A stretch of DNA of 64,000 nucleotides from Timema cristinae (lineage: Eukaryota > Arthropoda > Insecta > Phasmatodea > Timematidae). The stretch is taken from assembly GCA_039000515.1 (NCBI GenBank), contig JBCFYV010000100.1, forward strand, positions 28,880,421-28,944,420, read 5' to 3'. Below the pieces are notes generated by a model, which saw nothing but the letters and a program-made list of their open reading frames with translations, ran no database searches and had not been told where the DNA came from. A program made the position numbers and the translations under genes. Numbering within the stretch: position 1 is the stretch's first letter; each line of letters begins with the position of its first letter. Positions 34,186-46,444 of this stretch are shown one piece after another.

Positions 34186-35224
34186 TCCATTCTAATGTTA
34201 TCCTCCCATCTGCGTTTAGGTCTTGAAACTTTCCTTTACCATTGGGTTTTCCGGTCAGTACCCTGAACAAGGTTATATATTCAGATAGCGAAATTGAAAC
34301 GTGTAAATCCTTGAGTAGTAGTAAAACCCAGTGGAGAAATAAAATTATAATTTTTTTTTAAACTAACTATACTCTATATGTATACAGATATTGTATGCTA
34401 CTTATTTCTTTTAAATAGGTATATAAAAAAGCTATATATTAGCGTCATGTGTGACGGCTGCTCGAGATGGATACAACAGACAGCACTAATTACAGGAGTT
34501 TGGTGGTTGGGTGGGGGAGAAGATGTTCTAGATTTAAACTCTCTGTACTGAGAACAATATAAATGTTCTACCATTAGTCCTATTCCCGAATGTAAAATAC
34601 ATTTTACGCTCTCGATAGCGCCGAATGGTAAAGATAACAAATTTTGACAGTTAAGAATGTGAACGATCTGTAGGATGAGAGGTCTATAAACAACGGAGTC
34701 TACTTAGGACAAATTATTAAATTCCTAACCCTATCAAGAACAGTGAAAGCGTGCTTTTTTGGTCAACTAGCAGCCATTAGAATACCGGTCGTTTAGTAGA
34801 GACGACAGATTCGTTGATAAAACATTGTGGCCGTTGTACTCTTTATAAATGATCAACTGAAATTAAGAAGAGACCATGGCACATAATAACTGAGATCTTA
34901 AGGAAGTTTAATGATTCCTCACTTTCATAGATGTATAATAAGTTCAATAAATAAATAAATTTAAATGTATTGCAAATACTTTTGTTAATACTCAATGCTA
35001 GTTTCCTATGCTAGTTTATTATTTTTAGTATTTTCAAAAGAAATATTACTAATGAGTTAATAGAAAGGGTTGAAATTAAGAGGTATACTTAAAGAAAATA
35101 TACCCCTATAAGCGTATAAAGGGTATAATGATAATAGTAAAATAACATTTCAAATAATCAGCACTAGTAAGTTATATTGGTATATTAGATTTAGAATTTG
35201 TGTTTAATATCATTGTTATTATCT
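34186..35224. other. No supported feature
   Basis: AT-rich flank of the minisatellite without recognised exons or repeats. Confidence 0.3.
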
Positions 35225-35320
35225 ACATAATCCAAGGTCTAGGGATAAAGAAGGTTGTATTAAAGGAAATTCACCTGACTTATCGCAAAGAGAAGACTAC
35301 TTTATTTAGGGTAACACTAC
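35225..35320 (-). mobile_element. SINE-C remnant
   Basis: Only a body fragment (AGGGATAAAGAAGGTTGTATT...) survives. Confidence 0.35.
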
Positions 35321-35835
35321 GTATTGAATTTTGTAGGTAAGGAGCTGTTTTTTGGAGTGATATCTTGCTGCCCTACAGAACAGATATACTCATAGGTACA
35401 TCAAAAGTACTTATTTCTGAAGTTAGGGAAAAAAATATTTCAAATCGGAAAGCGCTACCACAAGGAACTTCCCCTGAGTTCTATTTTTCAAGAAGTTATA
35501 CTTATAAAATATGTTTGACTAATGTTATAAACACGTACAGTATCAAATTGAAGTTTGTATTGATATGTGATGTTCGGTCATATTCCTTTTAACAAAGAGA
35601 GTTTTGTTTCGTTTATACACAAATGGAACATAAAATTATTTCTGTAAATATGTATAAAACATTATCTATATAGTTTACCAGGAATTTTTAGTTAGGGAAA
35701 ATGAGACTTACAATCCAGTTTTCATAGGAAGAGCTTTTAAAAATACAGATACATATTTTTGGCTTCCAATATTGATATAAAATTCTACTACATTAATATT
35801 TATATTTTTAAACTTATATGACATGCTTGGTATAT

Positions 35836-35920
35836 ATTTTTTGAGCCTGTTTTTTCTAAATATATATATATATATTTTTTTTAGCCTGTTTTTTCTAAAT
35901 ATATATATATATATAATAAT
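35836..35920. repeat. Duplicated AGCCTGTTTTTTCTAAATATAT segment
   Basis: Two adjacent copies, each followed by an (AT)n run. Confidence 0.7.
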
Positions 35921-36504
35921 CCCCATAAATATTTTGCAATAGTGACGCCTTATCCCACGTGACCACAAATATATATATGATATATCTGTCCAGGATTATA
36001 ATCTCTACCAACCAGAAGGTGGCGATTAAGTGCAACACAAGATATATGCTTAAATCTCGGGAAAGTAAAATTGGCAACTATTTTAATCGTTTAGTCAACA
36101 GCTAGTGAAAATAAAAGTGTTCTACTATCCTCGATATCACATCTAGTAAATTCGCTGTGTGTATTTAAAAAAAAGAGTGAAATGGCTCTATAAAATATCT
36201 GTTTCACTTTATTAAGAATGGCTTAGAAAGTAAATATAATGATAACATTTCAGAATGAATTTGAAAACTATCTGATGGATTATAAATATATGCTTTATAT
36301 TACAAGCTATGTTAGTTTATTGGTATTTATAATATATATCAAAAGGTAAAGCCGCTTATGACATTACATAACGTATGAATAAGTGAAAGTAGATACATCA
36401 ACCTTATCTACCCTTCAGATGTGATATTCAATGGTCACTTCCAGTAGATATTATCAACGTTTAAAAAATATCAACATTAATTCAGTAAAATGTATGTCAT
36501 ACTC

Positions 36505-36833
36505 GCTTTGATCGTTTGGGCCTCCGCCCCCAAACCCCCAATGAGTTTTCTTTGAAAGTGTATGTAAACTAATGTAATTCCAGAGCCGTTTTTAGATAGA
36601 TCTTACCGTTTAGCCCCGAGAGACCTCCAAAGAAAGGTCCGCAACGACTTTAAAGTTGCTCCGCCATTTACAATTTTTTTCGGGGGTTGAAAATTAAAAT
36701 GTTTGGAATTTTCCCGTCGGTTACAGGCTAGAAGCTATAAGTATAACAAATTTCAAGTTTCTATCTCATCTGGAAGTGGGTAAACACTAATGTCAGTGAG
36801 TGAGTCAGCCATGCGGCTTTATAATAGTATAAT
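36505..36833 (-). mobile_element. Helitron-like fragment
   Basis: On the minus strand it begins near TTATACTATTATAAAGCCGC, includes GACTCACTCACTGACAT and ends with a hairpin GTTTGGG..CCCAAAC (36508-36532). The exact CTRR end is not clear. Confidence 0.5.
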
Positions 36834-37774
36834 AATATTATTATTATTATTATAATTGTATGCCAAAAATATGTATCTGTAATTTTAAAAGCTCTTCCTA
36901 TGAAAATTGGACTGTAAGTTTCATTTTCCCTAACTAAGAATTTGTGGTAAACTATAGAAATCATATACCTATACATATTTATAAAAATAATTTTATGTTT
37001 CACTTTTGCATAAAATTATAGTCTAACAACTCTCTTTGTTAAAAGGAATATGTCATAAGTAGGAACAAGTTTATCTTTGAAATGTTATGATTCATTGACG
37101 CGGGTCAGAAAAGTTTCTTCAACGTCCTCTAAGTCCTTATAAAAACTCAGAAGTCACAAACCTGTGTCTATATTTCCAGCGTTTGATTGCGGTCATCATT
37201 AAATATTACTCATTAATATGTCCATTGTCATTAGCTTACTTAATTACTAGTTTGATGGAGGCATCCACTTTAATGTACCTATTATGGACTGTAAAAGCAG
37301 AGATAATAAATAGGATATACTTAAACTCTTATTTATGTCTCTAATAAATTAAAATACAGGTTTTGATTCTTCATCTAACTGCATTGTGATCTCTTGACCT
37401 GTTTCATGTTTCAAAATGAGCTAAGTTTTTAGTTTTTTCCAGGCTAATTTGCTAAAAAATGTATTATTATTATATTATTATTTTTAAAATCTAATGGACT
37501 GTTTAAGACAGCATGAGCCAAAAATATTCACACACTAATTTTCAGAGTCCTTCATAAAATATAAACATAAATTTTTGTAATTAATAGTGATAACATTTTA
37601 CTATTTTATTACAAATTGTATTAGTCTTTTTTACATTTATTGATAATTTCTATCTAAAGTGATGGATTCAGTTCAAATGATTTGACGTATGAGTAAGTGA
37701 ACGGGAAATTTTCTAGCTGTCAGATATGTTCCTTCCTATAGAAAAAATTTTGGACTGTTTTTGTTGTTGCATGC

Positions 37775-37930
37775 TCCACGGCTTATTATTCTTCCAAGCT
37801 ATCCGTATATTTACACTAATGGGATATGGATCGGTAAGGTATCATTTAAAATAATAATTTTACATTTGCGTGGAGGAAGATTGGGAAACTATTTAGAAAA
37901 TAATCACAGCACCCGACCGTATTCACAATC
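37775..37930 (-). mobile_element. SINE-C remnant
   Basis: Tail partly (GGCTTATTATTCTTCCAAGC), then the TTTGCGTGGAGGAAGATTGG body. Confidence 0.5.
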
Positions 37931-38020
37931 CAGCTTACCCGTTACCAGCGAACTGGACTTTTACGTGCTTAAAATGGAAATGTAGGGAACGCGAGTTAAG
38001 GATAGTGTATTGAAGTTTTT

Positions 38021-38217
38021 AGATTTATCGGATTGCCAAACCCTTCCTTCATATCTGACAAGACGTGTATTAATCACAACTTATGAATGTGGCGAATGCC
38101 AGGCCTCCACCGTGGTTCGGATTCCACGTTAAATTGTAGGTCCTCCATTGCATCTCACTATCACCCTACCATTACACATTAGCGTAAGTGCGTATAACCC
38201 GAACGGGTAGTAAGACG

Positions 38218-38254
<37 letters not shown>
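38021..38254 (+). mobile_element. SINE-A, 5'-truncated
   Basis: Begins AGATTTATCGGATTGCC, just after the tRNA-like head. Body, tail and about ten AAT units follow. Confidence 0.85.
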
Positions 38255-38261
38255 TAATAAA

Positions 38262-38457
38262 TGAAGAGAAAAAATCTTCATTAAATTCCACGACACCCTT
38301 TACAGATATTCAGGAAATGTTGATACCATGTGAAGAAAATTATGTTTCTAATTGAGAAATATTTTATTTATTTTGGCCAAAAAAAAGTGTTGATATTAAA
38401 ACTGCAAGTTACGGCTTTCAGCTCCCGTTTCTTACACTCCCATCTTAAGGTTTATTC
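38262..38457 (+). mobile_element. Right half of the 26.5-kb MITE family
   Basis: Shares CATGTGAAGAAAATTATGTT, TTATTTATTTTGGCCAAAA and the end CACTCCCATCTTAAG with 26811-26934. The left half is missing. Confidence 0.55.
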
Positions 38458-38625
38458 CGTATTTAACCCGGTACGGGGTGTACGTTCTTAGCTTGGAACG
38501 GAGACAATGCCAACACACAGCTCTCTTACTAATTAAACATAAAAGAACTACATTCCCAACACTTATGTCGGGAGAAGTAAGTTTTAGAATGTTGGCCAAA
38601 ACGACAGTAATAGAACTTACTACAC

Positions 38626-38890
38626 GACGTAATTACGATTTTATCTGTCACTATCCCCTTCATCATAGTTTCATGAAGACGTAATTACGATTGTATCTAT
38701 CACTATCCGTTCTTCATAATTTCATGAAGACGTAATTACGATTGTATCTATCACTATCCGTTCTTCATAGTTTCATGAAGACGTAATTACGATTGTATCT
38801 ATCACTATCCCGTTCTTCATAGTTTCATGAAGACGTAATTACGATTGTATCTACCACTATCCCCTTCTTCATTACGTTATGAAGAAGTAA
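38626..38890. repeat. 51-bp tandem array with a TAATTA palindrome
   Basis: Five full units plus a partial one. Each full unit contains GACGTAATTACGATT, and units 2-4 are almost identical (unit 4 is 52 bp). The 10-bp palindrome CGTAATTACG holds the homeodomain core TAATTA. Confidence 0.9.
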
Positions 38891-40319
38891 TCACATGTAA
38901 ATTGCATATAAACACAGTATCCCCATATCAAAAGGCGATGTTGTTTGAGAGCCACCCACTGCTTTAAGACAAAAGACGGTGTGTCCCTCAAGAGGACAGT
39001 GTGTCGTGTTCCCCTAGCGCTGACAGTGGACAGGTCGGGAACCATCACAGTGCCGACACCCTGGCATTAGAGGGAGGGCAGTGGTATGTGGTGAGGGAGG
39101 GAACACTGTCATACATTACCCCTGCACGACATCAGGGGCGTAGGCCGCAATACACTTGCACAGCTCTCAAGATGCTCTCTCACACCCCATAAATAATAAC
39201 ACCCCCCCCCCCCTTTCCACTCTTGAGGGGGTCGCGGGGAAAACAAATACCACAGCTACAAGGGAAGGTATTATCAGATTCGTTTTGGTAGCGGGAGTGA
39301 ATGTAACAATGGTTTGAATACTTCTTCAAGGTGCTCTTGATTACACTTGAGATACCATAGTTGGGTAGCCAGAGAAATAAACATTTAGAGCATATTAATA
39401 AAATAAGTGTAAGGTAAAGTCAAATTATCATAGGAAGAGCCTTATCTGAAAGCTAAAATAGTTATTAAATTTACTTTCATGTATTCATATATTAAGTCAT
39501 GTTATCTATAGTTGTCATTTTTGCTTGATATTATCAATGCCTATAATATAATAATAATTTTATTTTGCTGAAAAATATGTTTGTATTTTCATAAAAGTTC
39601 TTTAATGAGTATAATGAGTAATGAGTTTAATGTAACTAATAAAATTAAGTGTTTTTTTGCCAAATATTTGAATTCAGTTTTCATCGTACTCGACAGATAA
39701 AAATATATTTAATATTCAAATTAACCAAATAAAATATTATCGCTCGTGAAGAAGCTAACACCAACCTTTCCAAGTCTCCTCTAAAACCAATTTATCCCAC
39801 CCCTGGACCCATTAAACATAGCATTAATCCAATACAAACATTGCTCCAGTTATCTCGTGATTTGAAACCCATCTTGTTAGACAAGAGACCCCCGAAAGAT
39901 GCTTCTAGAACATGTATTAATAACCAGCACCAAACATGGCCCTAATTAGGTGTAATTTATGTGGCAGCCTCAGTAAATTATACAGAGGCCCAATGATGCT
40001 CCCTGCAAGAGAAAACTTAGACTGGAATGCGATATATTTGTCTACGTTCTCTCTCTCTCTCTCTTTTTTTTCCCTCCATTCTATTGAGCTCCTCGAGGCG
40101 GCTGAGGTCAACAGTGATTGGGGTGGATGGAGACGTGCATCCCTTATTTAAATACAAATTACGAGGCCGCGATTTTTATCGTCGTTGAAAACATTGTTCT
40201 TCGGCTGCCATGTTTGTTTATTTACTTTATAATAAAACAAAGCATAGCCCTTAACTTTAATTAAATATAGATTGCGGGTCTGATGATTTGACCAAACTAG
40301 CATTTGTGGGGATGTGGAC
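38891..40319. other. No supported gene; GC-richer patch at 38960-39195
   Basis: A 63-codon frame at 39001-39192 lies in a GC-richer patch but shows no known domain. The rest is AT-rich. Confidence 0.25.
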
Positions 40320-40558
40320 TAAATGGCAGGGTCGTCTAGCGTGGTTTGTTAGTCACGAGGGAGAGGGCAGAATTTGGATGGGAGGTCAGGGTTTGGATTC
40401 CAGCTAGGTGTGCTGAAAGTAGTTTATTTTGCCACTATATTTTAACCACGCAAGTGCAGGTTAGTCTCCTCTAAATTCTACCTTACTCGTCCCTACCCCA
40501 TAGGCGTAAGTATAATACTTTGAACCTTAACGGGTAGTGAGATGAGGTGAGAAAAATA
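40320..40558 (+). mobile_element. SINE-C, full-length, diverged
   Basis: Decayed head, B box GGTTTGGATTCC, body and a tail with CCTTAACGGGTAGTGAGATG. Confidence 0.7.
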
Positions 40559-40657
40559 AACAAAAAACTTAAAGCTCAGACCTAAGAATTTTACTGTAAA
40601 GCTCATGCCCAAGGTATTTAGTTTTAATGTAGCTATGAAAATATTAAATACACAAAT

Positions 40658-42165
40658 ACAGTAAAACTTGCCAAAAACGGACCCTATATATAACGGAAAC
40701 CTTTGAAAACGGACAAAATATTTCGGTCCCATTTTATTTACTATGTAAAACATCCTGCATAAAATGGAAACCTCCTTAACGCGGAAAAGGACGGCTTATA
40801 AACGGAATTTTACAACGAGGGAGATGTCTAAGGCTCTGTGGTGAAAGGAAACTAGGGGGGAAATGATTTTAAAGCTTCTTATGGGTGGTTAGAAAGTTTC
40901 AGAAATCGCCTCAGCATTTTTTAGAGTAGTGGATGTGGCTAGGATAAAGATGTTGATGAACAGACTGTCGCAGAATGGAAAAAAAAATTATCGTCCATTA
41001 TTCAAGGATACCATCAGAGAGGTTAGGGTGTTCAATGGAAATGAAACCAGACATATTTTTCAAAACCATCACAACATGGACCTTGGCTAAGCATCTAGAT
41101 AAATGTGTTGGTGGTAAAAAGGCTAAAGAGAGAATAAGCGTTCACATTTTCATTAATATAGCGGGCGACCTTGAAAAACTTTTGGGGGTTGGAAAAGCTG
41201 CTAAACCAAGATCCTTCAAAGGATCTAACCGTGATACCCTTCCAGTAATATGGAAGACTAACAAGAAAACGTGGATGACTGCTGCGATCATGGAGGAGTG
41301 GCTTCACAGTTTCAATTTTAAAATTAAGAACCAGAAAAGGAAAGTTTTTCTTTTTTTGGATAAGTCATCCTAACTTAAAACTTTTCAACATGTCTCTCGT
41401 TTCCCCCCCTACCAGCATAACATCGATAACACACCCCATGGACAAGGGTGCAATTTACACTTTAAAATGTTTCTACAGAAATCTTGTGGAAACCAGCGAA
41501 TCATTGATAGCACTCATTAAGAAAATAACTGTTAGAAATGCTGTGTATTGAGTTTCTCGTGCTGCGAGACAGATTCGTCCCGACACTTTTAGGAAATGCT
41601 TTGCAAAAGCAAGATTTCGAGATATTTAGGAGGCTCACGGTGGTGAGGACAACCAACCCCTACAAGAGTTTGCTGCCATGTTGAGAAGAGGACACCTGGA
41701 TATCGATGCTGAGGCTGTTGTTTCTTTCGACGAGCATCTCCACACCGAAGAAGGGGATGGACAAACAGTGGCTCAGGTACATAGTGAGCCAGCTGACCAA
41801 GATGATGGCATAAACCTTGATGAAGAGAGTAGCAGCGGACAAACTGTGGAGGACTTGAAGATCAAGACCTATTTTGAGACTGTGTGTGCAGTGAGTGACC
41901 TTGAGAAATTTGCTGTATTCAAAAACTGGCCGAATATGTTGGAGTTGATGCAGAAAGCTACAGAGGATATTCATAAAAGCCAACAAAACAGCCTACTTTG
42001 ATTGGCATGTGGTAGAACTAGTCTAGTACAAAAGGATTACTGTACATACAGTACTGTATATAGTAATATACAAATGTACTAATAAATATTGTTTATAATC
42101 CATAGTGTATTTTATTAATGAATATAAACACACAAGGTGTTAATTTATTGTAAATACAGTAATGT
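40658..42165 (+). mobile_element. Tigger/pogo-type DNA transposon relic
   Basis: The left end CAGTAAAACTTGCCAAAAAC follows TA (the expected target) and is followed by repeated AACGGA motifs. The interior encodes a decayed DDE transposase (separate entry). No matching right terminal repeat is found, so the right boundary is uncertain. Confidence 0.6.
40957..42001 (+). pseudogene. Tigger-like (pogo/CENP-B type) DDE transposase, broken
   Basis: The segments appear in family order: a DEQTVAEWKKK linker, the region that normally holds N-A-D-E-T-G (here N-G-N-E-T-R, so the first catalytic Asp is lost), C-V-G-G-K-K-A-K-E-R-I-S-V, F-K-G-S-N-R-D-T-L-P-V, N-K-K-T-W-M-T-A and a F-L-D-K-S motif. A downstream stretch (about 41410-41640) matches the family's H-P-M-D-K-G region, and an acidic C-terminal tail is open at 41678-42001. 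At least one frameshift near 41045 and a stop near 41550 disrupt it. The N-terminal DNA-binding half is absent. It is not functional. Confidence 0.8.
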
Positions 42166-42547
42166 CCGTAAGGAAAAGAACACAATTCAATTATTAACAT
42201 AAACTAGCTGAAAAATAACACCTGGACACAGGAATCAAACCCGTTAAGTTTATCTTAGAGAGCCAATTATTTACCACTGAACATTCCAGGACTCGTCCCT
42301 TGCCAAAGGTAATTCTTCACTCATGGTTTAAGGCAAAAACTGTTATAGACGTGTGGAAATCGTAAGCTACTATGAGCTATCTTTGATTCCACAGCCATCT
42401 ACGACTTTGGAGGGCTTTTACGCGGTCAAGTGTACAGTCCAATAATGTAACTAAAGCGAGTATCAATTAGTATTAACACACAGTTTGTAAATTATTATAG
42501 TTACGGGAATTCCGGTATTTTTTTTATTATATAAATAATATATTCTA

Positions 42548-42715
42548 AGAGGTGGCCGAATGAAAGCGTTTAGCTCATGGTCGCTGATAAATTTAGCTCG
42601 AAAATTCTAGCCCCGATTGGGTGCATTGAGGTAGTTTTACAATTGTTTTCTTACCATGGTTTATCCATTCTCTCTCCACACTTTTCATTCTCACCACTCT
42701 TATAATATTTATTTT
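42548..42715 (+). mobile_element. SINE-C remnant
   Basis: Head AGGTGGCCGAATGAAAGCG and part of the body. Confidence 0.45.
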
Positions 42716-43397
42716 CATATTTACTCAATATCATCGTTAAAATGTAATTATATTTTGATATATGGTTCATTTGATTAGCATCCATTGCACTAGCATCATC
42801 AGCTCTTAATTATTGGGGAGGGTGAGGAGGAATATAATTAACGCTATTTCAACTTTAAATCAAAATAAAATAAAATATTTTGTACCAAAAGACTAATCCG
42901 GATATTGTGATGGAATTAATTCTATAAGTCACATAAAAAAAATTGTTTTGTCTTTTATGTACTGTTATGAACGGGGATTTTTAATTTTTATTAATAAAAT
43001 ATAGATTATTAGGGAGGAGTTTCCCCCCTGCTACCCAAATCCCCGCTAATGACGCACGTTATTCATTTTAATAAAATAGCGTCCCTTCAACCGAGCCCAA
43101 ATTAGTTCATTCAAAATAAAATAATTGTTTGTAAATGTGTTGTTGTTTGGATCCATTTGATTTCTGATAGAACTGTGCTACCAATTTAATACAATTTGAA
43201 GAATAGTTACTCATTGATCGGATATAGCAAAATTTAATTCCATAAAAACAAAATTGGTTTATTCGATGTTTGTGAGGATTTTTTTTATCAATTAACCAGT
43301 GAGGAAAGACTTTAAATGTATACACAAATATTGAAAAAAATATTTAACAATTAAACTTTCACAAATAGAAACTAGAGCTAGATCTTAGTTGTATGAA
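42716..43397. other. AT-rich sequence, nothing recognised
   Basis: No supported features. Confidence 0.3.
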
Positions 43398-44052
43398 TAG
43401 GCTGACCATAATTCCTTGAGACAAAAACGGGAAAAGGGGGAACGGGGGAGGGGGTGATAAGAAAAAGTCAAGTTGAAAAAAAAAGTTTTTATAACACAAA
43501 AATAATGTGAGCGTATAATCATTCTTTACAGAACCCGTATCATAACTTAGGTCGATGTAGTTGGGAACTGTATTTTATCCTGTTCATACCATTTTTCGGG
43601 TGAACTTAATTTGCTTAACAAATTTCGGTCTTTCAATAAAACTTATCACACTCCATGTTACAATTTTGTTTTACAATCAGCATGTATCTCGTTGATTCAA
43701 CACTTAATTTAGATTTTTCCTTGGACCACATGCTATTCATAATAGAAAATATTCCTGCCACGGTTGATGTACATCCCTGCAAGCAAAGAATAAGCTCTAC
43801 TACATTACAAAAATCCTGAAAATCTAAACATTTTTCACTCATTTGCACCCATCAATCAGATAGATAATTATTTGATTTATTCCATGCAACCAACCTCCTT
43901 ACAACTATAGCTTTAAGATATACTTAAATATTGGTGTCAAAGTTTTTATAAAAACAGGACACAAACAGAATTTTTACAAAAACGATGGGACGGAAGTGAC
44001 ATAGCAAAAATACGGGACTGTCCCGTTCAAAACGCGACGTATGGTCACCCTA
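43398..44052 (-). mobile_element. hAT transposon relic with TIRs and 8-bp target duplication
   Basis: Ends TAGGCTGACCATA and TATGGTCACCCTA are inverted repeats (11 of 13 aligned bases pair). The flanks TGTATGAA (43390-43397) and CGTATGAA (44053-44060) match at 7 of 8 positions, the hAT target length. At 655 bp it is an internally deleted derivative keeping only the transposase C-terminus. Confidence 0.85.
43633..43848 (-). pseudogene. hAT transposase C-terminal dimerisation domain fragment
   Basis: A 71-codon open frame with the signature of the hAT C-terminal domain: V-E-L-I-L-C-L-Q-G, then F-S-I-M-N-S-M-W-S-K-E-K-S-K-L-S-V-E and L-I-V-K-Q-N-C. The catalytic core and BED finger are gone. 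The family's usual A-S-V-E-R-x-F-S is changed to T-S-T-V-A-G-I-F-S. It is open from its ATG to a stop just after C-D-K-F-Y. Confidence 0.8.
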
Positions 44053-44309
44053 CGTATGAACGATAAAAACTGTATGCAGTTTATAGTTATTATTATTATT
44101 ATTATTATTATTATTTGTATTATTACATTTAACACAAGGGCTATTAAAAATCTAATCGTAGTAGGTAATGGATGAAAAATTTGATTAATACTAATCTCAC
44201 CATAATTCAATCTTTTTTGACACCATTCCTACTTTTTCCAAAATTGCCCATTTTGATAGCTATTTACAATATTAATAATTATGAGACATTCAATCATCAC
44301 CAATACCAG

Positions 44310-44490
44310 TGGCTTAACAAAGGCATAAGTATAGTCTGGTTTGCCTGGGATGGAAAAATTGGAGTTTGATTTTCGTTCATATGTACTGAATTCTTTTTTC
44401 TAAACCGGTTTCCTATTTCAAAAAAGAGCTGGTACAGGTACATTTTCTATAAATTCTACCATCTTAATTTATACCTCAATAGTTTAAATA
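44310..44490 (+). mobile_element. SINE-C remnant
   Basis: Decayed head and body (GTGGCTTAACAAAGGCATAAG; AATTCTACCATCTTAATTTA). Confidence 0.4.
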
Positions 44491-44499
44491 TGTGGATTG

Positions 44500-44860
44500 T
44501 TCATATGGGCAGACGTTGGGGTGCACGGTTCATCACCTAAACTTTCGTATCCAAGGGACGTCTAGACAAACAACTTACGAACTAACGTAACCTTAGAAGA
44601 AACAACTCAAAACCTGCCCACCCGATTCTCCGGCCAGGAATCGCAATACCTTGGTGCAAATACACGCATCATCCCAATATTCAAATCAGTGTTTGCTGGA
44701 AATGGAACGTGACTCACTAGAAGTGAATGAAACGCGGGTGGTCCACGTAAGCAGAATCCAACCTGCGCGCGCACACAGGTCGCCCTGAGCTTATCGTCCC
44801 GATAATGAACTGGTTGATGAAGGTAGGTCCGGTAAGGTACCGGTGTTTAACCTGCGATTT
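44500..44860. other. GC/CpG-richer island of unknown role
   Basis: About 350 bp with raised CpG (for example CTGCGCGCGCACAC) and no match to the window's repeat families. It ends in a donor-like GATGAAG|GTAGGT. It may be an unrecognised exon or regulatory element. Confidence 0.2.
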
Positions 44861-46440
44861 GTTCCACATTGTGTGGCTTTTTTCCTTTTTTTTTTTTTTA
44901 GGGAGACCATGATGAATAATGGGTAGGGCTAGACTGGTGCAATTAGCGCTGTACAGGGTTTGAAAACACGCAGACAGGAGGGTGTTGGTAGGGTGATTGG
45001 GGGATGAGGGGGAGAGGTTAAAAAGAGTGTAGGGTCTCTCTTGTGTGAGTGAGAGGGAGGGGTAATGATTGCTGTTAAACTACACCCAACATATTGTACA
45101 GTCAGAATAAATGAGAAGTCATTGTGTATAATGAACATTTTTTATAGTGCTGTGTAAGATGTGATGAAAAAAAATCATAACTTTTATTAGTAAACAATAT
45201 TTGCATTTTAAATGCTTGGATCCTTAGCATGTTTGGTGAAATAATTTATATTACATTTAAATAAGCTGGAAGAGTGAATAATCTGCTATCATGTTTTTTA
45301 TTTACTTATTACTCTTTGTAAACGAGATTTTTTAAACGCAAATCCCCTTAAATATAAATAAAATGCTACTCTAAGTTCTAGTTCTTATCAATAACTATAA
45401 CAAGCAATAGGTCTTAGAAATTGTATGACTAATTTTCGTATTTTTATTTGCAGTAAAACCTGTTAAATATATATTTATCTAACATTCTTCCAGGTTAATC
45501 CCAGCAATCCGACTACAAGCCATAAATTTATTTAGCTGTATAGCAGAAAAAATTTGTTGTAAAGGCTATGAAGTTTTTGGCCATTTCTTGAAATCGAAAT
45601 CATCTTTAATCAATAAACATAAGTGATACTGACCAAGTTGCCAGGTCAATCTTTAATTAATGTAAATATTGGTTAAACTACCAAACACAATATAATAGAA
45701 TGAGGAGTGATACATTTATAAAATTATATTATCATATTAAAAGAGTATGTGAATTCACTCTTTAAAAGGCAAATGTTAGGTACAAGTGTTCTAACCTCTC
45801 ACCTAACTATGTAAATTATGTTGATATGAAATTATGAAGTCTTGTGTTGTCACGCATGTAGGTCGCAGTTTTGGAAGAGAGTGTACTCATAGAAATAAGG
45901 GCGGGGGCGACCATCCACCCTTTTGTAACAGGAGGGGGGCGACACCCCACCAGGATTTGTGACGCTGGTGGCCGACACTCAAGGGAAAATTTCTCTCCAG
46001 TCGACCCTTTCCTGGATGGGAAAGGGAGAGGGGAACTTCACATTTTGAGTATATCTCCTTCCTATTATTTAAAAAAAAAAAAAACTCTCTCAAAGACCTC
46101 CTGCGAAAGAAATGGGTAAACGGAGGGAGGGAGGGTTAGGGTGTCTTAGAACCCATTAACAAGGATATATATTTGAAGTTAACTTAAGTTTCATCTTACA
46201 AATGACTAAAACCCCAAAAAATATTTTATTTGGCCCATTCGCCCTTATAGATTGATGGTAAGGTCTTCCAGATGTACTGTATATCGTGGGCTCAGTACAA
46301 CCTAGGGGTTCCCTAAAATATGCTCCTATTTGTAACCGAGTCCTTTCTATTGTCAATCCACTATAATAAGAATCTGATAAAACAAACTTTTGGACAATAC
46401 AAAAACTCTTTTTTCCCAGTAAAAATTAATAACATCTTAC
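44861..46440. other. No supported gene
   Basis: A purine-rich stretch at 44975-45065 and a G-rich stretch at 45895-46030. Reading frames there lack known domains. Confidence 0.25.
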
Positions 46441-46444
46441 TATA

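Larger units (their letters stand above)
35572..37055. repeat. Inverted repeat, about 200-bp arms, 1.08-kb spacer
   Basis: Arms 35572-35775 and about 36855-37055 are reverse complements (for example AGGAAGAGCTTTTAAAAATA on the left against its complement near 36885) with scattered differences. The spacer holds AT microsatellites and a Helitron fragment. Confidence 0.7.

Noticed and set aside
38626..38890. CRISPR-like direct repeats
   Set aside because: The whole 51-bp unit is conserved, with no variable spacers.
45871..46119. 82- and 68-codon frames in the G-rich stretch
   Set aside because: Low-complexity composition and no domain on either strand.
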